Notes: a model not told the origin generated them from the letters alone. 64,000 nucleotides of DNA from Bacteroidota bacterium (GCA_027482225.1 JAIXWD010000007.1:391514-455513), one strand, 5' to 3'; positions 32,519-41,797 are shown, counted from the stretch's first letter. Translations and numbers: made by a program.

Positions 32519-35233
32519 TTATAAATTAGCCAAACTTCCTTTTAGCACTTGAATTTTAGCAACGGCATCGGCTTTTTTCTGGCGCTCTTTTTCAACCAAA
32601 TCCGGCTTAGCATTGGCCATAAACTTCTCGTTACTTAATTTTGCATCAACCGATTTCATAAAGCCTTCTAAGTATTCTATCTCTTTGAATATTTTGGCTT
32701 TTTCAGCTTCCACATCAATCTGAAGGTTTAAAAATGCATAAACCTCATCTGTATCAACAGGTAATAAAACCGCTTTGTCTTGTTTGTTATTTACAAAAGT
32801 AATATTACCAATATTGGCTAACTTTTTAATTAAAAAAGCATACGGTTTATACATTTCCTCTTGAGTTGATTTGATGGCAATATCAAAAGTTTCCTTAGGA
32901 CTTATGCCTTTGCTGTTACGTAGGTTTCTTACTTGTTGAATCAACTCGTATGCTAAATCTAATTTAGGTGCAGTTACTTTATTTACGGTTTGATTAGAAC
33001 CAAAAGGATAAGCTGCTACACAAATTGATTCACCTGCATGCCTGTTGCTTAAGTTTTGCCAAATTTCTTCGGTAATAAAAGGCATAAATGGATGCAACAA
33101 GCGCATCAACTCATCAAAAAATGTAATGGTTTGGTTGTATGTTGATTCATTAATTGGCTTGCCGTATTCAGGCTTAATCATCTCTAGGTACCATGCACAG
33201 TAATCATCCCAAATTAGTTTGTACATGCTCATTAACACCTCACTTAACTTATAGTCGGTGTACTTTTCGTTTATATCTGTGTAAGCATCATTTAACTTTC
33301 CTCTAAACCAATCGGCACTAATTTTATTACTTTCTAAAATTTCTACATCAAATTCAGCATCAGGTTTTACCTCTAACCCTTTAACCAATCGAAACGCATT
33401 CCAAATTTTATTGGCAAAGTTACGTCCTTGCTCTACCTGGCTTTCATCAAACAAAATATCATTACCTGCAGGCGAACTAAGCAACATGCCCATGCGCACG
33501 CCATCAGCGCCATGTTGTGCTATTAAATCTAACGGATCGGGGGAGTTACCCAACGATTTACTCATTTTTCTGCGTTGTTTATCGCGAACAATACCCGTGT
33601 AATAAACATTTTTAAATGGCTTCTCACCCATCCATTCATAACCAGCCATAATCATACGTGCCACCCAAAAGAACATAATCTCTGGAGCAGTAACTAAATC
33701 GTTGGTTGGGTAATAGTATTTAATATCGGCATTTTCTTTACTCACTTTGCCATTGTCCATTTTCTCAAATCCATCAAACACACTTATTGGCCACAACCAA
33801 GACGAAAACCAGGTATCCACCACATCATCATCTTGTTTTAGTTGTTGAGTGTTTGAAGTTGGATATTGAATTTTATAATGAGCCATTGCCTCATCATGCG
33901 TTATAGCTACAACAAAATTCCCTGCCTCATCATACCAAGCCGGAATACGCTGTCCCCACCACAATTGACGACTAATACACCAATCTTTAATGTTATCAAT
34001 CCAATGCTTATACGTGTTTTTCATATTGGCAGGATGAAACTTAATTTCATCATTCATTACCGCATCTAACACTTGTGGATTTTTAGCTACAAATTTCTTC
34101 ATATCAACCCACCACTGTAAAGTTAAACGAGGTTCAATTACTGCACCTGTGCGCTCACTGGTTCCAACTTGGTTTTTATATTCGTCAATTTTTAAAATAT
34201 GGCCTGCTTCTTCCAAGTGCACTGCAATTTCTCTGCGAACAGCAAAACGATCTTTACCAATGTAACGCAGGTCTATTGCTTTCTCATTTAAAAATCCTTC
34301 TTCGTTTAAAATATCTATTACTTCTAAGTTGTATTTCTTGCCCAACTCGTAATCGTTTTTATCGTGTGCAGGAGTAACTTTCAAACAACCTGTACCAAAC
34401 TCCATATCCACATATTCATCGGCAATAATGGTTATAGGCCTGTTAATAAAAGGCACCAAAACTTGTTTACCCACTAGGTGTTTAAATCGCTCATCATTGG
34501 GGTTCACGCATATTGCAGTATCTGCTAAAATGGTTTCAGGACGCGTAGTTGCAATAACTACATAATCCATACTTTCCTTATTCGAATTTTGGATTTCGGA
34601 TTTCGAATTTTCGGTTAAAAAGTACTTAATGAAATACAATTTAGATTGAACATCTTTAAAAATAACCTCTTCATCGCTCAATGCTGTTTTACCTTGAGGG
34701 TCCCAATTAACCATGCGCAACTCACGATATATTAATCCTTTATTGTATAAATCAATAAAAGTATTAATTACAGCTTCGCTCATTTTAGGTTCCATAGTAA
34801 AACGCGTACGATCCCAATCGCAGCTTGCACCAAGTTTTTCTAATTGTTTTAAAATGATTCCTCCATATTTCTCTTTCCACTCCCAAGCGTATTTCAAAAA
34901 TTCATCTCTACTTAAGTCTGATTTTTTGATGCCTTTTTCACGCAACATTTGCACTACCTTAGCTTCTGTTGCAATTGATGCGTGATCGGTACCTGCCACC
35001 CAAAGTGCGTTTTTACCTTGCATACGCGCCTTGCGTACCAATACATCTTGTATAGTATTATTAAGCATGTGACCCATGTGTAAAACACCAGTAACATTAG
35101 GCGGAGGTATAACAACAGTAAAGGGTTCGCGACCATCTGGTGTGCTTTTAAATAACTTGTTGGCAAGCCAGTAGCTGTACCATTTATCCTCTATTTGTTG
35201 TGGGTTATATGTTTTTGTTATTTCGGTACTCAT
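32519..35233 (-). CDS. valS: Valyl-tRNA synthetase
   Basis: About 904 residues, from the ATG at 35233 (M-S-T-E-I-T-K-T-Y-N-P); 12 further upstream codons look non-coding. It has the class I HMGH signature after P-P-P-N-V-T-G, an editing (CP1) domain with A-T-T-R-P-E-T, K-M-S-K-S in R-R-K-M-S-K-S-L-G-N, and a C-terminal helical arm. An unusual in-frame insertion lies at the entrance of the editing domain (codons around 34578-34613, T-E-N-S-K-S-E-I-Q-N-S-N-K-E-S). The enzyme charges tRNA-Val. A near-consensus TTATTTTG box lies 7 bases before the ATG. Confidence 0.95.
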   Translation of the reverse strand: MSTEITKTYNPQQIEDKWYSYWLANKLFKSTPDGREPFTVVIPPPNVTGVLHMGHMLNNTIQDVLVRKARMQGKNALWVAGTDHASIATEAKVVQMLREKGIKKSDLSRDEFLKYAWEWKEKYGGIILKQLEKLGASCDWDRTRFTMEPKMSEAVINTFIDLYNKGLIYRELRMVNWDPQGKTALSDEEVIFKDVQSKLYFIKYFLTENSKSEIQNSNKESMDYVVIATTRPETILADTAICVNPNDERFKHLVGKQVLVPFINRPITIIADEYVDMEFGTGCLKVTPAHDKNDYELGKKYNLEVIDILNEEGFLNEKAIDLRYIGKDRFAVRREIAVHLEEAGHILKIDEYKNQVGTSERTGAVIEPRLTLQWWVDMKKFVAKNPQVLDAVMNDEIKFHPANMKNTYKHWIDNIKDWCISRQLWWGQRIPAWYDEAGNFVVAITHDEAMAHYKIQYPTSNTQQLKQDDDVVDTWFSSWLWPISVFDGFEKMDNGKVSKENADIKYYYPTNDLVTAPEIMFFWVARMIMAGYEWMGEKPFKNVYYTGIVRDKQRRKMSKSLGNSPDPLDLIAQHGADGVRMGMLLSSPAGNDILFDESQVEQGRNFANKIWNAFRLVKGLEVKPDAEFDVEILESNKISADWFRGKLNDAYTDINEKYTDYKLSEVLMSMYKLIWDDYCAWYLEMIKPEYGKPINESTYNQTITFFDELMRLLHPFMPFITEEIWQNLSNRHAGESICVAAYPFGSNQTVNKVTAPKLDLAYELIQQVRNLRNSKGISPKETFDIAIKSTQEEMYKPYAFLIKKLANIGNITFVNNKQDKAVLLPVDTDEVYAFLNLQIDVEAEKAKIFKEIEYLEGFMKSVDAKLSNEKFMANAKPDLVEKERQKKADAVAKIQVLKGSLANL

Positions 35234-35335
35234 TGTGCTGCAAAATAAGGGTGCTTGTTGTAATCCCAAAATGGTAAATCAACAATTTTAGTTGTAATGA
35301 ATGTGGGGTTGAATGGTTTAGGTTTGAATTAACAA

Positions 35336-35369
35336 AAAACCCCGAGACGCTTTAGCGAACCGGGGTTTT
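35336..35369 (-). terminator. Terminator of the rplS operon
   Basis: AAACCCCG and CGGGGTTT arms with an inner ACGCTTTAGCG hairpin; on the minus strand a run of six T follows. It ends the transcript read leftwards through rplS, before valS. Confidence 0.85.
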
Positions 35370-35388
35370 ACAATCAACTATGAAAAAA

Positions 35389-35745
35389 TTAACCTCTTCT
35401 TTCTTTAACACGTGCTTTTTTACCTGTAAGTTCGCGTAGGTAGAATAAGCGCGCTCTGCGTACTTTACCACGGCTGACCAACTCGATTTTATCGATATTT
35501 GGTGAGAACAGAGGGAAAATACGCTCAACACCAACACCATTACTCATTTTACGTACAGTAAATGTGCTGCTGATGCCTGCATTGCGTCTTTGTAAAACAA
35601 CACCTTGGTATTGCTGAATACGTTCTTTAGCTCCCTCTTTAATTTTATAGTATACATTTACTGTATCGCCTGCTATAAATGTAGGGAAGTTTTTATCAGC
35701 GGTAAATTCGCTTTCAACTAATTTTATTGCCTCAACTGCGTTCAT
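35389..35745 (-). CDS. rplS: 50S ribosomal protein L19
   Basis: 118 residues, the normal length for L19. Conserved segments are [36 protein letters not shown] and [10 protein letters not shown]19 lies at the 30S-50S interface. It is the last gene of the ffh-rpsP-rimM-trmD-rplS cluster, 130 bp after trmD, and is closed by a strong terminator. The spacing to trmD leaves room for its own promoter. Confidence 0.97.
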   Translation of the reverse strand: MNAVEAIKLVESEFTADKNFPTFIAGDTVNVYYKIKEGAKERIQQYQGVVLQRRNAGISSTFTVRKMSNGVGVERIFPLFSPNIDKIELVSRGKVRRARLFYLRELTGKKARVKERRG

Positions 35746-35875
35746 GACGGTAATGTTTTATTTTTAACGGACTGCGAAAGTACGTTTTCTATTCTAAATA
35801 CAAAATTTTTTTCAATAATTTCTTATCATTTCTAATTAACCTTTGTAAAACAACCTAATAATTTTTGTTTTCAAA

Positions 35876-36562
35876 CTATTCATTAGCATCGCGGAACAGT
35901 CCTGGACGTTTTTGTTTTGTTCGTAAAACACTCTGTTCATGCCTCCACTCCTCTATTTTAGCTTGATGTCCGCTTAACAACACATCGGGAACTTTCCAAC
36001 CTTTGTATTCAGCAGGGCGCGTATATACAGGCGGACTAATCAAATCATCCTGAAATGAATCGCTTAAAGCCGATTGTTCATCGCCAATTGCACCAGGTAT
36101 TAATCGCACAATGGCATCAACAATAACTGCTGTAGCCAACTCGCCTCCTGTTAGCACATAATTGCCAATACTTACCTCACGCGTTATTAAATGTTGGCGC
36201 ACACGCTCATCAACCCCTTTGTAATGCCCGCACAAAAACATAATATTTTGTTTGGTTGATAATTGATTGGCCATTTTCTGATCAAACAACTCACCATCAG
36301 GACTCAGGTATATGATTTCATCGTAAACGTTTTTTTCTTTTAAAGCAGAGATGCACAAATCTATAGGTTCTATTTGCATAACCATACCTGCTCCACCTCC
36401 AAACGGATAATCATCAACCGAGCGCTGCTTACTTTTACTGTATTCGCGAATGTTGTGCAAACCGATGTTAACCAAATTATTGGCCACAGCACGTTTAATG
36501 ATGGAATGCCCAAACGGACTTTCAAACATTTCGGGAAATAATGTAAGTATGTCTATGTTCAT
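35876..36562 (-). CDS. trmD: tRNA (guanine37-N1)-methyltransferase
   Basis: 228 residues, a SPOUT-class methyltransferase. N-terminal [30 protein letters not shown] and the knot segment Y-V-L-T-G-G-E-L-A are present, followed by the D-S-F motif that holds the catalytic Asp. It makes m1G37 in tRNAs and prevents frameshifts. It follows rimM by 97 bp in the classical ribosomal cluster. Confidence 0.97.
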   Translation of the reverse strand: MNIDILTLFPEMFESPFGHSIIKRAVANNLVNIGLHNIREYSKSKQRSVDDYPFGGGAGMVMQIEPIDLCISALKEKNVYDEIIYLSPDGELFDQKMANQLSTKQNIMFLCGHYKGVDERVRQHLITREVSIGNYVLTGGELATAVIVDAIVRLIPGAIGDEQSALSDSFQDDLISPPVYTRPAEYKGWKVPDVLLSGHQAKIEEWRHEQSVLRTKQKRPGLFRDANE

Positions 36563-36659
36563 ACCGTTATATTGTTTTGGTTGGGTAGAGAGCTAATTAA
36601 TTATGGTATTTTTAACTACTAATTTAGCGTTGCAATGGCATTATAGCAGCGTTTAAAAA

Positions 36660-37175
36660 TTACTCATACAATTCAAAAAAACCTTCAGGTAGGTTTAAGT
36701 ATATAATTTCTTTTGCCTCATCCACATTATGAATAAAGGCTTCAACCATTGGTATCATTACTTGTTGTCCTTTGTAATGAGTAATCAACATGGTTTGTTG
36801 AGGCAACTCTTCAGTAGCCACAATTTCTCCTATTTCACCTAGGTTTATATCAACCAATTTAAACCCATTTAAGTTAAAATCGCCTTCCTTGGGCTTATTC
36901 TTTCCTTTGGTTTTGGGCACTAATAATTTATAGCCGAGATAAGCTTGAGCTTGCTCCATACTGTTGATGCCTTGCAATTTAACTAGCCATTCATCATGAT
37001 TTGCCGTTTGAGCTTGTTCGATATAAAATGGAACGGGCTTTTCTCGAATTTCGAGAAAAGCCCATTCAGTTAGTTTAACCTTTATATCGGTAACAATTTT
37101 TAACTCTCCTTTAGTTCCGTGCGTTTTGGCAACTGTACCGGCCACCATGAAATCTTTTTTTAGAATTGATTTCAA
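36660..37175 (-). CDS. rimM: Ribosome maturation factor RimM
   Basis: 171 residues if the TTG at 37175 is used, giving M-K-S-I-L-K-K-D-F before V-A-G-T-V-A-K-T-H-G; the alternative ATG at 37148 would leave only a two-residue leader before the first strand. The family signature K-T-H-G-T-K-G-E-L is followed by the RimM N-terminal barrel and a PRC-like C-terminal domain. RimM assists 30S head maturation with S19. It lies 19 bases after rpsP and before trmD. A perfect 13-bp inverted repeat with a 3-base loop is embedded in the coding sequence (37035-37063). Confidence 0.92.
   Translation of the reverse strand: MKSILKKDFMVAGTVAKTHGTKGELKIVTDIKVKLTEWAFLEIREKPVPFYIEQAQTANHDEWLVKLQGINSMEQAQAYLGYKLLVPKTKGKNKPKEGDFNLNGFKLVDINLGEIGEIVATEELPQQTMLITHYKGQQVMIPMVEAFIHNVDEAKEIIYLNLPEGFFELYE
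37035..37063 (-). promoter_or_regulatory. Perfect hairpin inside the rimM coding region
   Basis: Arms GGGCTTTTCTCGA and TCGAGAAAAGCCC are exact complements separated by ATT. On the mRNA this would be a very stable stem-loop about 115-140 bases into rimM. It has no T run, so it is not a terminator; it could slow translation or affect mRNA processing. Confidence 0.6.
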
Positions 37176-37193
37176 AGTTATTGGAGTTATAAA

Positions 37194-37802
37194 TTATTCA
37201 GCGCTGTTGGTATCTTCTGTAGCAGCAGGTGTTTCTTCAACCACTGCAGGAGTTTCTTCAACTACAGCTGGTGCTTCTTCAACTACAGCAACTACTTCTT
37301 CGGCAGCAGCTTCTTCACTTGCAGCATTAACTGCAGCTTGAGCAGATGCTAATTTCTCCGCTAATTTAGCAGCACGAGCTTCTTTCACCTTTGTTTCGTG
37401 AGCTAAGGCAGCAACTTTTGCATTTGCTTTAGTAGTTGCGCTTTTTTCTACATGAGCAACAACTTTTGAAACTTTATCGTTAACCCAAGCTTCAAATTTA
37501 GCGTTTGCTTGTTCTTCGGTTAAAGCACCTTTAGCCACACCACCTAATAAGTGATGCTTGTATAAAGCACCTTTGTAAGAAAGGATAGCGCGACAAGTGT
37601 CTGTTGGTTGTGCACCATTGTTTAACCAATTTACTGCCGAGTCAATGTTTAATTCAATAGTTGCTGGAACTGTAGTTGGATTGTACATTCCAATTTTTTC
37701 AATGAATTTACCATCTCTCGGAGCACGTGAATCCGCCACCACAATGTGATAATACGGTGCATGGGTTCTACCATGACGTTGTAATCTAATTTTTACTGAC
37801 AT
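37194..37802 (-). CDS. rpsP: 30S ribosomal protein S16 with long C-terminal extension
   Basis: 202 residues. The first 80 or so form normal S16 (K-I-R-L-Q-R-H-G-R, R-D-G-K-F-I-E-K-I-G-M-Y-N-P, D-T-C-R-A-I-L-S). The extension of about 120 residues has a Lys/Ala-rich helix and then a low-complexity acidic tail of A, E, V, P and T with the repeat P-A-V-V-E-E-T. Long S16 tails are known in Bacteroidota, but their role is unclear. S16 stabilises the 30S central domain. It begins the rpsP-rimM-trmD-rplS group, 206 bp after ffh. Confidence 0.95.
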   Translation of the reverse strand: MSVKIRLQRHGRTHAPYYHIVVADSRAPRDGKFIEKIGMYNPTTVPATIELNIDSAVNWLNNGAQPTDTCRAILSYKGALYKHHLLGGVAKGALTEEQANAKFEAWVNDKVSKVVAHVEKSATTKANAKVAALAHETKVKEARAAKLAEKLASAQAAVNAASEEAAAEEVVAVVEEAPAVVEETPAVVEETPAATEDTNSAE

Positions 37803-37935
37803 AATATTTTTTAGTTAAAATGTTAATCCGCTGAGTCTCCTGTTCAGCGGGGTGCAAATATGAGGCATTTATTTTAAATATCCAAACGGGGCGGGAGATT
37901 GGTTTTGAGTTGATTCTTTATGGTTACAATTCAAC

Positions 37936-37991
37936 ACTAATTACTAATTACTAATTACTAATTACTAATTACTAATAACTAATAACTAATA
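37936..37991. repeat. 7-bp tandem repeat between ffh and rpsP
   Basis: Eight units in a row, five ACTAATT followed by three ACTAATA, with no interruption. The array sits in the 206-bp gap between ffh and rpsP and lacks the spacer structure of a CRISPR. Confidence 0.9.
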
Positions 37992-38008
37992 ACTCAACAC
38001 TCCTCCCA

Positions 38009-39346
38009 CTATCTTCCAAAAGGCATCTTTGGCATTAAACCTTTGGGCATTCCACCACCACCCATTTTGCTGAAGGTTTTCATCATCTTACGCATTTCTT
38101 CAAACTGCTTCAACAATTGATTTACCTGTTGAATATCTGTTCCACTACCATTAGCGATACGTTTTCTGCGGCTTCCGTTTATGATATCAGGCGTTTTACG
38201 CTCGCCAGGGGTCATAGAGTTTATAATGGCCTCGATACCTTTAAAGGCATCATCGCTAATATCAATATCTTTCATGGCTTTACCTACACCTGGAATCATG
38301 GCCATCAAATCTTTGATATTACCCATTTTCTTAATTTGCTGAATTTGGGTATAAAAATCCTCGAACGTAAACTGATCTTTTAATAATTTCTTCTGAATAC
38401 GATCTGCTTCTTCTTCATCAAACACCTGTTGGGCACGTTCAACCAAACTCACAATATCACCCATCCCCAAAATACGCTGGGACATACGATCAGGGTGAAA
38501 CTGATCCAATGCTTCCATTTTTTCACCCATCCCCACAAACTTAATCGGCTTATTCACCACCGATTTAATGGAAAGCGCAGCACCACCGCGGGTATCACCA
38601 TCTAATTTGGTTAAAATCACACCGCTAAAATCTAACACATCATTAAATGCTTTTGCAGTATTTACGGCATCCTGGCCAGTCATGCTATCAACAACAAATA
38701 AAATCTCATTAGGGTTAATGGCATTTTTGATGTTGCCAATTTCAGCCATCATTTCTTCATCAACACTTAAACGACCAGCAGTATCCACAATCAATACACT
38801 TGCACCTTGATCTTTAGCTGCTTTTAAGGCATTTTGAGCGATACTCACAGGATTGTTATTTCCTTCTTCAAAATATACAGGTACCCCAATTTGTTCGCCC
38901 AATACTTTTAACTGCTCAATTGCAGCTGGACGATACACATCACAAGCTGACATCATTACGGTGCGGCCTTTTTTCTTAATGTAATTGGCTAATTTGGCTG
39001 AGTGTGTGGTTTTACCTGAACCTTGCAAACCAGCCATTAAAATTACGGCAGGACTTCCAACTAAATTAATTTCTTCTGTTTTACCACCTAATAAAAGTGT
39101 TAACTCATCATTCACAATTTTGGTTAGCAATTGCCCCGGTGTAACGCTGGTTAATACGTTTTGTCCTAATGCTTTTTCTTTAACAGTATCCGTAAACTGT
39201 TTGGCTATTTTATAGTTAACATCGGCATCAATTAACGCTTTACGAATTTCTTTAACCGTTTCGGCTACGTTAATTTCAGATATTTTACCTTGACCTTTAA
39301 GGGTTTTAAATGCTTTCTCGAGTTTACTACTTAAGCTTTCGAACAT
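38009..39346 (-). CDS. ffh: Signal recognition particle protein Ffh
   Basis: 445 residues. N domain to about 90, then the G domain with G-L-Q-G-S-G-K-T-T, D-T-A-G-R-L, T-K-L-D-G-D-T-R-G-G and the closing G-M-G-E-K. The Met-rich M domain ends in G-G-G-G-M-P-K-G-L-M-P-K-M-P-F-G-R. With 4.5S RNA it targets nascent membrane proteins to FtsY. It starts the ribosomal cluster read leftwards. Divergent from the DCC-family gene across a 118-bp gap. Confidence 0.97.
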   Translation of the reverse strand: MFESLSSKLEKAFKTLKGQGKISEINVAETVKEIRKALIDADVNYKIAKQFTDTVKEKALGQNVLTSVTPGQLLTKIVNDELTLLLGGKTEEINLVGSPAVILMAGLQGSGKTTHSAKLANYIKKKGRTVMMSACDVYRPAAIEQLKVLGEQIGVPVYFEEGNNNPVSIAQNALKAAKDQGASVLIVDTAGRLSVDEEMMAEIGNIKNAINPNEILFVVDSMTGQDAVNTAKAFNDVLDFSGVILTKLDGDTRGGAALSIKSVVNKPIKFVGMGEKMEALDQFHPDRMSQRILGMGDIVSLVERAQQVFDEEEADRIQKKLLKDQFTFEDFYTQIQQIKKMGNIKDLMAMIPGVGKAMKDIDISDDAFKGIEAIINSMTPGERKTPDIINGSRRKRIANGSGTDIQQVNQLLKQFEEMRKMMKTFSKMGGGGMPKGLMPKMPFGR

Positions 39347-39464
39347 AATTTTACGTACTTTTGAAGCGCGAATATAAGAATATTGAACGATTTGAAATTT
39401 TACTTATTCGTTTTTAATATAAATCAGAAAATAAAATATTTACCTCAACCAAATCAAACACCCC

Positions 39465-39857
39465 ATGTACCCATCGCAAACAATAATTTTTTATGATGGC
39501 CTTTGTGGCTTGTGCGATAAAAGTGTGCAGTTTATTTTAGAAAAAGACAAGCACGAACAATTTTTATTTTGTGCCCTTCAAAGCAATTATGCCCGAGAAG
39601 TTTTGGGGGATAAAATATCTTTTGATAGTTTTATTTTGTATGACAACGGAAAGACTTATACTAAAAGTACAGGTGCATTACTTACTTTAAAGAAACTAGG
39701 TGGTTTATGGCAGCTGATGTATATTTTTATTATTGTACCTGCCTTTTTAAGAAACGAGGTGTATAGCTATATTGCTAAAAATCGATACCAATGGTTTGGT
39801 AAGTTTGATAATTGCAAAATCCCTACAGCACAACAAAAAAAGAGATTTATTGAATGA
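39465..39857 (+). CDS. DCC-family thiol-disulfide oxidoreductase (YuxK/DUF393)
   Basis: 130 residues. The N-terminal F-Y-D-G-L-C-G-L-C-D motif defines the DCC family, which has a thioredoxin-like fold and a C-x-x-C site. One hydrophobic stretch (about 84-104, L-M-Y-I-F-I-I-V-P-A-F) is usual in this family. Physiological role poorly known. The stop overlaps the next start by 4 bases (ATGA), so it is coupled to the kinase gene, an uncommon pairing. Confidence 0.9.
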   Translation: MYPSQTIIFYDGLCGLCDKSVQFILEKDKHEQFLFCALQSNYAREVLGDKISFDSFILYDNGKTYTKSTGALLTLKKLGGLWQLMYIFIIVPAFLRNEVYSYIAKNRYQWFGKFDNCKIPTAQQKKRFIE

Positions 39858-40747
39858 TAACTTTAAAAGGAATTGTGCAAAGTTATTACTTTAACGAGCA
39901 AACTGATCTAATTACGAAAGGCAAATTCAATAAAGTTTTTAAAGGTGTTAATGAAAGTAACAACCCTGTTTGTATTAAACAACTCTTGCCACATTTAGCC
40001 CATGACCAACAAGCTATTATTTACTTTAAGCAAGAGTATATTTTTCAATTACAACACCCAAATATTATTGCTGCATCAGATTATATTGTTAATGATGGTA
40101 AACACTATTTGGTTAGGTCTTGGATTGATGGTAACGACTTGAGCAAAACCGCACACAAGCTAAATGAAAAAGAAGCTTTGAATGTTATTAAGGAGGTACT
40201 CATCGCATTAAATTATTTGCACCACAAAGGAATTTTACATTTAGATATTCAACCGAAAAATATTTTAATTGGTAAAGATGGAAAAGTTTTTTTATCTGAC
40301 TTTGGATTAGCTAAACGTATTGATCGCATTATATACAAGCAACCTTTTAATATTTATTACAGCTCACCCGAACAAATTTTAAATCATTTTAATCTGTTTA
40401 ATTACTCAACCGACTTATTTGCTGTAGGAGTTTTATTGTATGAATTGCTATTAGGCGAAAGACCGTTTAACAACGAGAACCCTGAAGTATTAATGAATAT
40501 TGTAATTGCATCTCCACTTCCAACCAACGGATTGAGTATAGATGTAGCAGTAGTTTTGGAAAAAGCTACAGCAAAACCGCGCTTTAATCTACCACCCACA
40601 AAATACACTTACGATGAGTTAGATGGACAATTAATTGTAGCACAAAAATTACGTTATCAATCTGCAGAAGAATTTTTAAAAGCAATAAAAACATTGGAAG
40701 GGAAAAACTTAGTTACCAGAAGATGGTGGAAGTTTTGGGAGAATTAG
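39854..40747 (+). CDS. Serine/threonine protein kinase-like protein
   Basis: 297 residues forming a single kinase domain with no membrane or sensor part. Lys of VAIK in V-C-I-K-Q-L-L, the Glu-containing helix, catalytic loop H-L-D-I-Q-P-K-N, D-F-G in S-D-F-G-L-A, and S-P-E-Q near the APE position are present. The catalytic loop has Leu instead of Arg (H-L-D), making it a non-RD kinase, and the glycine loop is weak (K-G-K-F-N-K-V-F-K-G). Catalytic Asp, Asn and DFG Asp remain, so it may be active. It is co-translated with the DCC protein; its substrate is unknown. Confidence 0.8.
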   Translation: MITLKGIVQSYYFNEQTDLITKGKFNKVFKGVNESNNPVCIKQLLPHLAHDQQAIIYFKQEYIFQLQHPNIIAASDYIVNDGKHYLVRSWIDGNDLSKTAHKLNEKEALNVIKEVLIALNYLHHKGILHLDIQPKNILIGKDGKVFLSDFGLAKRIDRIIYKQPFNIYYSSPEQILNHFNLFNYSTDLFAVGVLLYELLLGERPFNNENPEVLMNIVIASPLPTNGLSIDVAVVLEKATAKPRFNLPPTKYTYDELDGQLIVAQKLRYQSAEEFLKAIKTLEGKNLVTRRWWKFWEN

Positions 40748-41148
40748 GTTAATAAAACTCCTAAACAATCCAATACAGGCAATTTCATTAGGCGATCTTC
40801 AGTTATGGTATTTTCTTTGAAAGTTAACTTCTTATCAATCATATTTCCATTGTTGTAAAACACTATAAAGTATTCGTTATTTAACTCAAACAAATCGGGA
40901 TTAATGGGTTCAACTTTAATGGCGGTTTGCGAATCAATATCATCTAAAAAATAACGCATCAAAGTTGTTTCTTTTTCTGTACCATTAATTATACCATAAC
41001 CTTTACAAGTAATAAATACATTTACAATTTTTTCATCGCCTAAATTTACCACAAACACATTCCATATCACTTCAAGGTCATCGTTTAACTCCTTAACAAT
41101 GGCTACACCAACGTTGGAGTTATGTTCTAGTTTTATATCTTTAAGCAT
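40744..41148 (-). CDS. Conserved Bacteroidota protein of unknown function
   Basis: 134 residues from the ATG at 41148; the 12 upstream codons of the longer frame would overlap the predicted promoter box. Cytosolic, mixed alpha/beta, ending in L-P-V-L-D-C-L-G-V-L-L. I recall similar Bacteroidota proteins, sometimes mislabelled as a phenylalanyl-tRNA synthetase subunit, but there is no synthetase motif. Its 3' end overlaps the convergent kinase gene by 4 bases. Function unknown. Confidence 0.7.
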   Translation of the reverse strand: MLKDIKLEHNSNVGVAIVKELNDDLEVIWNVFVVNLGDEKIVNVFITCKGYGIINGTEKETTLMRYFLDDIDSQTAIKVEPINPDLFELNNEYFIVFYNNGNMIDKKLTFKENTITEDRLMKLPVLDCLGVLLT

Positions 41149-41152
41149 GGCG

Positions 41153-41160
41153 CAAATATA
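41153..41160 (-). promoter_or_regulatory. Predicted -7 box adjacent to a start codon
   Basis: On the minus strand TATATTTG matches TAnnTTTG and ends four bases before the ATG at 41148, predicting a leaderless mRNA for this gene. Confidence 0.5.
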
Positions 41161-41196
41161 GGGTTTGACAAAACCCAATACCAAACCTATTCCTTA

Positions 41197-41697
41197 TTAA
41201 TGCACAATTTTGTTGGCACAATAAGAACTTGCGAATGCATCGGGCTTTGCTTTAAATACAAAGCCCATACTTAAAATATATCCCATTGCTTCGCTTAATG
41301 CCGTATTAGATTTAAAACTTGGATTGGTATTTATATCAGCATGAACCTCTAAATCTACTTCGTATAGATCTAACAAGTCGCACAATTGGTATGCAATTTC
41401 AATTGATTTAGAAACCTCCAATAACATTCTTTCTTTGATACTCATTTTTTGGGTGCTTTTTTCGCTACTAATTAGCATGAAGCCACCTTTTTTTTGCCTA
41501 ACAAATACAATTACAGTAGCAAATTCGGTATTATTTCCAGTAACTTGAGAATCGGTTCCAATGCATACTTTTAGTTTGTTACCTTTTGCGGTTTCAGATA
41601 TAATTAACTGTTCCACCTCATCAACAATGTTGGCAGTAACTTTCTCTCCATTAAATTTCCGCCATTGCATCTCACTTTTGTAATCGCCTAGCATCAT
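41197..41697 (-). CDS. RNase H-like protein, YkuK/DUF458 family
   Basis: 166 residues. V-C-I-G-T-D-S-Q (first Asp), the E-K-S-T-Q-K-M-S-I-K-E-R-M-L-L-E-V helix, D-L-E-V-H-A-D-I-N and the final K-P-D-A-F-A-S-S-Y-C-A-N-K are the typical motifs of the YkuK family, which has an RNase H-like fold. A nuclease role is predicted but unproven. It precedes the unknown gene at 40744 by about 48 bp on the same strand, perhaps in one operon. Confidence 0.85.
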   Translation of the reverse strand: MMLGDYKSEMQWRKFNGEKVTANIVDEVEQLIISETAKGNKLKVCIGTDSQVTGNNTEFATVIVFVRQKKGGFMLISSEKSTQKMSIKERMLLEVSKSIEIAYQLCDLLDLYEVDLEVHADINTNPSFKSNTALSEAMGYILSMGFVFKAKPDAFASSYCANKIVH

Positions 41698-41797
41698 AAT
41701 AATTTAATTAATGTTATACTAAATTATGCTTCCATTGTAAATATAACATCATCAAATTCTAAATGTTCGTTAAATGTTTGTAAACAATTAAAATCAA

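Noticed and set aside
37126..37341. Ala/Ser/Thr-rich plus-strand ORF opposite rpsP
   Set aside because: It is a low-complexity shadow of the S16 tail repeats and has no start context.
37936..37991. CRISPR array
   Set aside because: Units are 7 bp and directly adjacent, with no unique spacers and no cas genes.
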